DNA of 9,718 nt from an uncultured Bacilli bacterium (lineage in GTDB: Bacteria > Bacillota_I > Bacilli_A > RF39 > UBA660): NCBI GenBank assembly GCA_910585335.1, contig CAJUCU010000001.1, positions 96,802 through 106,519 on the forward strand, given 5' to 3'. Made by a program: the position numbers and the translations under genes. Below are positions 6,057-9,718 of this stretch, one piece after another (within the stretch, counting starts at the first letter, position 1; each line of letters opens with the position of its first letter). A model generated the notes under the pieces. The model searched no databases. It saw only the letters and a list, made by a program, of their open reading frames with translations, and had not been told where the DNA came from.

Positions 6057-6829
6057 AAAATATCCACCAACCGATCCATATCTGTTTCAATATTATCTAC
6101 TAATTCATAATACTTTAGTTTTAATGATAAGTCCACCATAAAAGGGAGCGTAAGTCCTAATTTATTTAGTTTGCTATCTTCTTGCAATACATCAATGGTT
6201 TTTCCTTCTAAAACGACACTTCCCTCATCTAATATATATAAATAGTCAGAAAAAAGAGTTTCTTCTAGATTACTTGTAGTCATTACGATTGTTATTCCAG
6301 CTTCTTTTATTTCTTTTAAAAGCAAAAACAGTTCCTGATTTTCTTTTTTGGTAAGACCAGAAGATATATCATCTAGGAGAATCATTTCTTTATGTTCTAT
6401 TATAGCTAATGCTAGACGCAGCTTTATCTTTGCAAATAAATATAATTTAGCAGGATCCTCCTTTGTCATATTTTTTAACTTAAAGAAAGAAATAATTTTT
6501 TTATAATGCTTTCTTTTCGTTTCTAGATCCATCTCTAGTCTGTCTAGTGCATACATCAATTCTTCTTCTATAGAACAATCATGGAAAGGGATTTCTACAC
6601 TGGGAATTAAGAAACCTATTTTTTTATCTGTTAATGATTCCATCGCTTCATTTTTATAAAAAACGGACTCTTTTTCTATTAATAAACCACATAATAGTTT
6701 TATTAGTGTTGTTTTACCACAATTATTAGAACCTGAGATAGAAATTACTGTGCCTTTTTTAATCATTATATTTATATTTTTTAAAATATTTTTGTAATTT
6801 AGATTTTCTGTTTTTAAAAGACACTGCAT
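6047..6829 (-). CDS. EcfA-type ABC ATPase with degenerate catalytic motifs (first of pair)
   Basis: 260-residue ABC ATPase in the position of ecfA1, followed with a 10-base overlap by a second one. Walker A is canonical (GSNNCGKT, 33-40). The rest is eroded: the Q-loop Gln is Pro76, the LSGGQ signature aligns with LFAKI (131-135), the catalytic Glu after Walker B is Asp154 (ILLDDIS), and the switch His is Ser186 in VMTTSN. Both the D-loop-like SGL and overall length are kept, and the frame is clean, so this is not simple decay into a pseudogene. Start ATG at 6829 has AAGGAGG seven bases upstream. Assignment as EcfA rests on tandem arrangement and on synteny with truA-rplM-rpsI. A noncanonical regulator or a nucleotide-binding but slow ATPase is possible. 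Confidence 0.8.
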   Translation of the reverse strand: MQCLLKTENLNYKNILKNINIMIKKGTVISISGSNNCGKTTLIKLLCGLLIEKESVFYKNEAMESLTDKKIGFLIPSVEIPFHDCSIEEELMYALDRLEMDLETKRKHYKKIISFFKLKNMTKEDPAKLYLFAKIKLRLALAIIEHKEMILLDDISSGLTKKENQELFLLLKEIKEAGITIVMTTSNLEETLFSDYLYILDEGSVVLEGKTIDVLQEDSKLNKLGLTLPFMVDLSLKLKYYELVDNIETDMDRLVDILWK

Positions 6830-6848
6830 ATTACTACCTCCTTTTTTT

Positions 6849-6854
6849 ATTATA
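6849..6854 (-). promoter_or_regulatory. Possible -10 box before the ATPase pair
   Basis: A perfect TATAAT lies upstream of the ATPase pair on the minus strand, but no -35 is visible and the predicted start would fall at the ribosome binding site, leaving a very short leader. It could be chance in AT-rich DNA, with expression by read-through from the dehydrogenase gene. Confidence 0.3.
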
Positions 6855-6863
6855 ACTATTTTT

Positions 6864-6888
6864 CAAAAAAAAGAAAGAGCTCTTCTCT
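6864..6888 (-). terminator. Weak Rho-independent terminator after the dehydrogenase gene
   Basis: On the minus strand AGA-G-AAG (6882-6888) can pair with CTTTCT (6872-6877) around AGCT with one bulged G, followed by a long T-tract. The short AT-rich stem suggests incomplete termination. Confidence 0.4.
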
Positions 6889-6896
6889 ATCTTCTG

Positions 6897-7655
6897 TTAT
6901 TTCTTTCTTTTTTTATATTGGATTCTATAAGTTTTTCGAAGCAAGCTTTTATCACTTAAGAAATGACTAAAAAATTTTACACATTTCATTTTAAAGCCTG
7001 GAATAATTAGCATTTTTTTCTTAAACATTTCATCTATCGTATATTTTGCTACCTCTTTACTGCTCATGGCTTTTACTTTAAATTCTACATTTGCTCGCAT
7101 ATTAAAATTTGTTTTAACAGGACCTGGGCATAGACAAGAGATAGAAACATTACTTTTTTTCTTTTTCAATTCATAATATATGGCCTCTGTTAAGCTTAAT
7201 ACATATGATTTTGTGGCATAATAGGTTGCCATTAATGGTCCACCTGGTAAAAATCCTGCACTAGATGATACATTTAGAATATAGCCACTATCTTTTTTTA
7301 TCATATCCCGCAAATAAGCTTTTGTTAGAATATGAACTGCTTTTACATTCGTTTCAATCATGGGAATATCTACTGTAAGTTCTCCTTTATCAAAATCTCC
7401 ACAATATCCAAAACCAGCATTATTAATTAAGATATCAATGTTTTCATTTTTCGTTAATACATATAATTCTTTTACTTTCTGTTCAATACTTAAGTCTGTC
7501 ACAATAATCGTTGTTTTGGTATTTAGCTGTTCTTGCAACTTTTCTAGTTTTTCTCTACTTCTTGCTACTAGAATGAGCTCCACTTTACGACTTGCCAAAT
7601 ATTTTGCCATTTCTAAACCTATTCCACTTGATGCACCTGTAATAAGAGCTTTCAT
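6897..7655 (-). CDS. Short-chain dehydrogenase/reductase, classical SDR (DltE/YqjQ-like)
   Basis: 252 residues with a Rossmann fold that binds NAD(P)H and performs a hydride transfer on an unknown substrate. The cofactor motif is TGASSGIG (6-13), with Arg32 in VARSREK favouring NADP. NNAG is at 78-81 and Asn103 in ETNVKA. The catalytic set is Ser131 (NVSSSAG), Tyr145 and Lys149 (YYATK), followed by CPGPVKT. The C-terminus, about residues 218-252, is basic and hydrophobic, ending KKRKK, as in SDRs of the DltE-like group, and may touch the membrane (inference). ATG at 7655 follows AGAGGTGA. It has its own promoter and is not obviously linked in function to the downstream ATPases. Confidence 0.92.
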   Translation of the reverse strand: MKALITGASSGIGLEMAKYLASRKVELILVARSREKLEKLQEQLNTKTTIIVTDLSIEQKVKELYVLTKNENIDILINNAGFGYCGDFDKGELTVDIPMIETNVKAVHILTKAYLRDMIKKDSGYILNVSSSAGFLPGGPLMATYYATKSYVLSLTEAIYYELKKKKSNVSISCLCPGPVKTNFNMRANVEFKVKAMSSKEVAKYTIDEMFKKKMLIIPGFKMKCVKFFSHFLSDKSLLRKTYRIQYKKRKK

Positions 7656-7675
7656 TCAATCACCTCTTTAGCCTT

Positions 7676-7684
7676 ATTATATCA
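7676..7684 (-). promoter_or_regulatory. Extended -10 promoter of the SDR gene
   Basis: The minus strand reads TGATATAAT with the perfect -10 at 7676-7681 and TG extension. The -35 region is only T-rich because it coincides with the tail of the preceding terminator. The same nine bases form the bPH2-like gene promoter at 3435-3443. Confidence 0.6.
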
Positions 7685-7693
7685 AAATTTTAG

Positions 7694-7723
7694 AAAATAA
7701 AAAAGATAAGATTTCTCTTATCT
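7694..7723 (-). terminator. Rho-independent terminator overlapping the stop of the pilin-Ig gene
   Basis: On the minus strand AGATAAGA (7716-7723) pairs over 8 bp with TCTTATCT (7704-7711), closed by a GAAA tetraloop (GNRA type), and is followed by TTTTTATTTT. The first stem bases overlap the TAG stop of the pilin-like gene. Confidence 0.85.
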
Positions 7724-9338
7724 AATAGTGCCAGCAATTTCTATAACGTTCTATACCATGACTAGAATGACGGCACCCTCTCCAACCACAATATGTGGCA
7801 CTCGTACAAGTATAATACACTGTTCTGTAGGCTGTTCTAGTACAGATTCTAGCTGAAGAACCATTACCAGATCCAGGATAGTAACCTCCAACATGTGGTT
7901 TCCATCCTGGTGGGCAACAATTACCATTCGAACCATTTGTATTTATACAGTGCGTTTGTTGTTGATAAGCTTCTGTTCTTTTGCAACTACCACAAGTAGC
8001 AGCACCACAGGCAGAGCTTTTTCTATAATAGTATAATTCTACTCCACAAGCATAATTTCTACTATAGTACCTTACTCGGAATGTTCTTGATACAGAACTA
8101 TAATTTCCTGCATTATCATAACAACCAATTGTTCTACTCGTTCCTCTAGTTGGCGAACCTACGCCTGCTCCATTTCCAGTTAATCTGTTTACACCACTTC
8201 CTCCAGCATTATCACTACATCTTCCATATACTCTAATTCCGCTGTTACTATTGTGTGGTCCTGATCCTGTTGTAAAGCTCACACTTGGCTTCGTTTTATC
8301 TATTCTAATTCTAGTACTACTTACGCTTGAGATGTTTCCTGCTACATCGATTGCCCTAATATAAGCATTTTGATTTCTCTCCGCGCTAAATGGTGTTGTT
8401 ACATAGGTTGTTTTAGAAGAGGCTGGCTTTGGATAGTTTACCCAATTATTTCTATCATAACTATATTGCCAACGATCAATACCAGAATACTGCTCTTTAG
8501 CTGAAACTGTTAATGAAAAGTTTCTATTTGTCCAATTTCCCCCTGTCGGGTTTGAAATACTAACATTAAATGGCTTTTCTTTATCTATTTTATATATTTG
8601 GGCACTATAGGTTTTACTACAATGTCCACCAACACTATTATAGGCATCTACTGTAATTGTATGCTCTCCATTTTCTGTTAAAGTAAAGCTCTTCGTTTTC
8701 GCTGTTGTTCTTTTGCTTAATATATTTACTTTACTACTTCTATTCGCATTATCGTAATGGCGATCTTTGACTGTCCATGATTCTATGGATGGATCTGTTA
8801 CTTTGAGCGTAATTGTGACATTTTTATTTTGCCACTTATTACTGGTAGTTGCCGAAGTTAGGCTCACTCCAGAATTACAATTTGGTTGTGGTATATTTAT
8901 TACGTAATTTCCACCTTCTGTGTTATTATTATTTCCACTAGTATCATAAGCATATGCTTTTATTCGATAGGTTCCGTTTTCTGTTAATTTTATTTCAATT
9001 GGTTTTTGATAGTTTTTATAACCAGTATCTTTATATTCTTTTCCATCTTTATAAATGATATAACGATAACTTAAAACTGCGACATTATCTGTTACTTTCA
9101 GAGTCACTGTAAAGGCTTTCTTACTAGCTGTAGTTGTCCTAGTTGGTGACAGTGTTACAACTGGTTTTACTTTATCATTAGTTCCGCTTGATTTTCCACT
9201 ACAGTATAGATAACCTGTATACTTATACTCTTCTTTACTGACTTTTTGGACCATTACTTTACTCTTTTTATCATTACTTTCTATGATACATTCTTTTCCA
9301 TTGGCATCTTTTACAGGATCTATGTATTTTAAATCCAC
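7722..9338 (-). CDS. Body of a prepilin-like surface protein: four Ig-like domains and Cys-rich C-terminus (frame-shifted from its N-terminus)
   Basis: 538 codons counted from a GTG at 9338, but this is not the natural start: the frame continues upstream to about 9412 and encodes YYADHRNKLPKIIGPI and HEVDVKTL, which continue the pilin-like segment at 9374-9577. Joined, they make a 618-residue protein. From the GTG, residues 1-50 are the pilin-head-like part (KECIIE, YTGYLYCSG). Four Ig-like beta domains follow at about 57-149, 151-250, 252-347 and 348-423, joined by IDKEKP and IDKTKP linkers and containing DNAGN/DVAGN turns typical of bacterial Ig-like repeats. The last 115 residues hold 12 cysteines (including CGSC and NCCPPG) and many Tyr, Arg and Gly. 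This is probably a disulfide-rich exposed tip, perhaps an adhesin (inference). No pilus assembly genes lie nearby. Confidence 0.8.
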   Translation of the reverse strand: MDLKYIDPVKDANGKECIIESNDKKSKVMVQKVSKEEYKYTGYLYCSGKSSGTNDKVKPVVTLSPTRTTTASKKAFTVTLKVTDNVAVLSYRYIIYKDGKEYKDTGYKNYQKPIEIKLTENGTYRIKAYAYDTSGNNNNTEGGNYVINIPQPNCNSGVSLTSATTSNKWQNKNVTITLKVTDPSIESWTVKDRHYDNANRSSKVNILSKRTTAKTKSFTLTENGEHTITVDAYNSVGGHCSKTYSAQIYKIDKEKPFNVSISNPTGGNWTNRNFSLTVSAKEQYSGIDRWQYSYDRNNWVNYPKPASSKTTYVTTPFSAERNQNAYIRAIDVAGNISSVSSTRIRIDKTKPSVSFTTGSGPHNSNSGIRVYGRCSDNAGGSGVNRLTGNGAGVGSPTRGTSRTIGCYDNAGNYSSVSRTFRVRYYSRNYACGVELYYYRKSSACGAATCGSCKRTEAYQQQTHCINTNGSNGNCCPPGWKPHVGGYYPGSGNGSSARICTRTAYRTVYYTCTSATYCGWRGCRHSSHGIERYRNCWHY

Positions 9339-9373
9339 TAAAGTTTTTACATCTACTTCATGAATCGGTCCAA

Positions 9374-9577
9374 TTATTTTTGGTAACTTATTTCTGTGGT
9401 CTGCATAATAGGTTTTCCTGCTAGTACTACCATTTTGTTTTGATTATCTAAATAGCTTTCTTTTGTCTTGTTTAATACTCCTCTAATCCCTGCAATGGCA
9501 ATTGTTGCTATTACTCCAAGGATTACGATTACTGCCAGTAACTCTACCATTGTAAACCCTTTTTCTTTTTCTCTCAT
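9374..9577 (-). CDS. Prepilin-type N-terminal segment of the same gene, ending at a frameshift
   Basis: Class III (type IV pilin-like) signal: a short basic leader MREKEKG, cleavage expected between Gly7 and Phe8, then FTMVE with the conserved Glu at +5, and a hydrophobic helix LLAVIVILGVIATIAIAG. A prepilin peptidase would cleave and N-methylate Phe8. I prefer ATG at 9577 over the in-frame GTG at 9586, because AGGTGA sits just before the ATG and the GTG lies inside it. After VVLAGK (residue 55) the frame shifts: the zero frame runs 14 off-pattern residues to a TAA at 9374, while the -1 frame continues the protein into the Ig-domain part. One base is missing near 9410-9416. As written it yields a 67-residue truncated product. 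Confidence 0.8.
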   Translation of the reverse strand: MREKEKGFTMVELLAVIVILGVIATIAIAGIRGVLNKTKESYLDNQNKMVVLAGKPIMQTTEISYQK

Positions 9578-9594
9578 ACTCTTCACCTATCTTC

Positions 9595-9622
9595 ATTGTA
9601 CCACAAAAGAAAATTTTTCAAA
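9595..9622 (-). promoter_or_regulatory. Likely promoter of the pilin-like gene
   Basis: On the minus strand TACAAT (9595-9600, five of six matches) is preceded by TTTGAA/TTGAAA with a 15-16 base spacer. It follows directly after the upstream terminator. Confidence 0.5.
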
Positions 9623-9657
9623 CAAAAAAATCAAATGATTTTACAGTCACTTGATTT
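9623..9657 (-). terminator. Rho-independent terminator of the upstream gene
   Basis: On the minus strand AAATCAAGTGA (9647-9657) pairs over 11 bp with TCATTTGATTT (9628-9638), one G-U pair, loop CTGTAAAA, and runs into a T-tract. It overlaps the TAA at 9656. Confidence 0.88.
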
Positions 9658-9718
9658 ATTCTGCGTCTTTTTCTTTTTTATCTACTAATTCTAAAATCAC
9701 CATTAGGGCATTATCGCC
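9656..9718 (-). CDS. C-terminal end of an unidentified protein, cut by the window edge
   Basis: Twenty codons plus TAA are visible, ending VDKKEKDAE. The open frame, the codon use and the terminator that overlaps its stop support a real gene end. Too little is present to name a family. Confidence 0.6.
   Translation of the reverse strand, partial: GDNALMVILELVDKKEKDAE

Noticed and set aside
7360..7671. Plus-strand ORF opposite the SDR gene
   Set aside because: Antisense shadow of a gene with intact SDR motifs.
7751..7936. Minus-strand 61-codon ORF inside the Cys-rich region
   Set aside because: Alternative frame of the pilin-Ig gene; the main frame has the Cys/Gly pattern and reaches the terminator.
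9374..9418. Programmed -1 ribosomal frameshift in the pilin-like gene
   Set aside because: The site has only A-AAA-C, no canonical heptamer and no evident downstream stem or pseudoknot; a lost base is the simpler explanation.
1..9718. CRISPR arrays, tRNA or rRNA genes, insertion sequences
   Set aside because: I saw no regularly spaced repeats, no tRNA or rRNA signatures, and no transposase or terminal inverted repeats.

Overview
This is an AT-rich stretch of a bacterial chromosome. It most likely comes from a low-GC Gram-positive (Bacillota, class Bacilli in the broad sense, such as the uncultured gut lineages near RF39 and Erysipelotrichales). The evidence is the conserved block [two EcfA-like ATPases]-truA-rplM-rpsI, strong AGGAGG-type ribosome binding sites, sigma-A-type promoters and many hairpin-plus-T terminators. 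TGA is used as a stop (truA, the bPH2-like gene) and TGG encodes Trp, so the code is the standard bacterial one, not the Mycoplasma code. The lineage is an inference from gene content only.

Layout, left to right. 1-738 (minus) is a membrane-anchored surface protein cut by the window edge. 866-1672 (plus), the only plus-strand gene, is a ZIP-family metal transporter preceded by an inverted repeat; a bidirectional terminator follows it. 1710-2752 (minus) is a compact two-gene lysis cassette (holin-like protein plus M23 endolysin) with its own promoter and no other phage genes. 2868-3397 (minus) is a small bPH2-like membrane protein whose start is separated from its body by a frameshift in a run of eight A. 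3495-4464 (minus) is the rplM-rpsI ribosomal operon, with promoter, a candidate L13 leader and a strong terminator. 4483-6829 (minus) holds truA and two overlapping ABC ATPases of EcfA type. Their catalytic motifs are eroded, and the ecfT gene normally found between ecfA2 and truA is absent. 6897-7655 (minus) is a short-chain dehydrogenase with its own promoter. 7722-9577 (minus) is one large prepilin-like gene split by a frameshift near 9411: a type IV pilin-like N-terminus, four Ig-like domains and a cysteine-rich C-terminus. 9656-9718 is the 3' end of another minus-strand gene.

Ribosome and RNA maturation genes (rplM, rpsI, truA) form the conserved core. Around it lie accessory surface and envelope functions, each a small unit bounded by its own terminator. 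The observations most worth a second look are the degenerate EcfA pair without EcfT, the pilin-anchored Ig-domain protein, the orphan holin-endolysin pair, and two genes each lacking one base. No gene-free stretch exceeds 300 bases.
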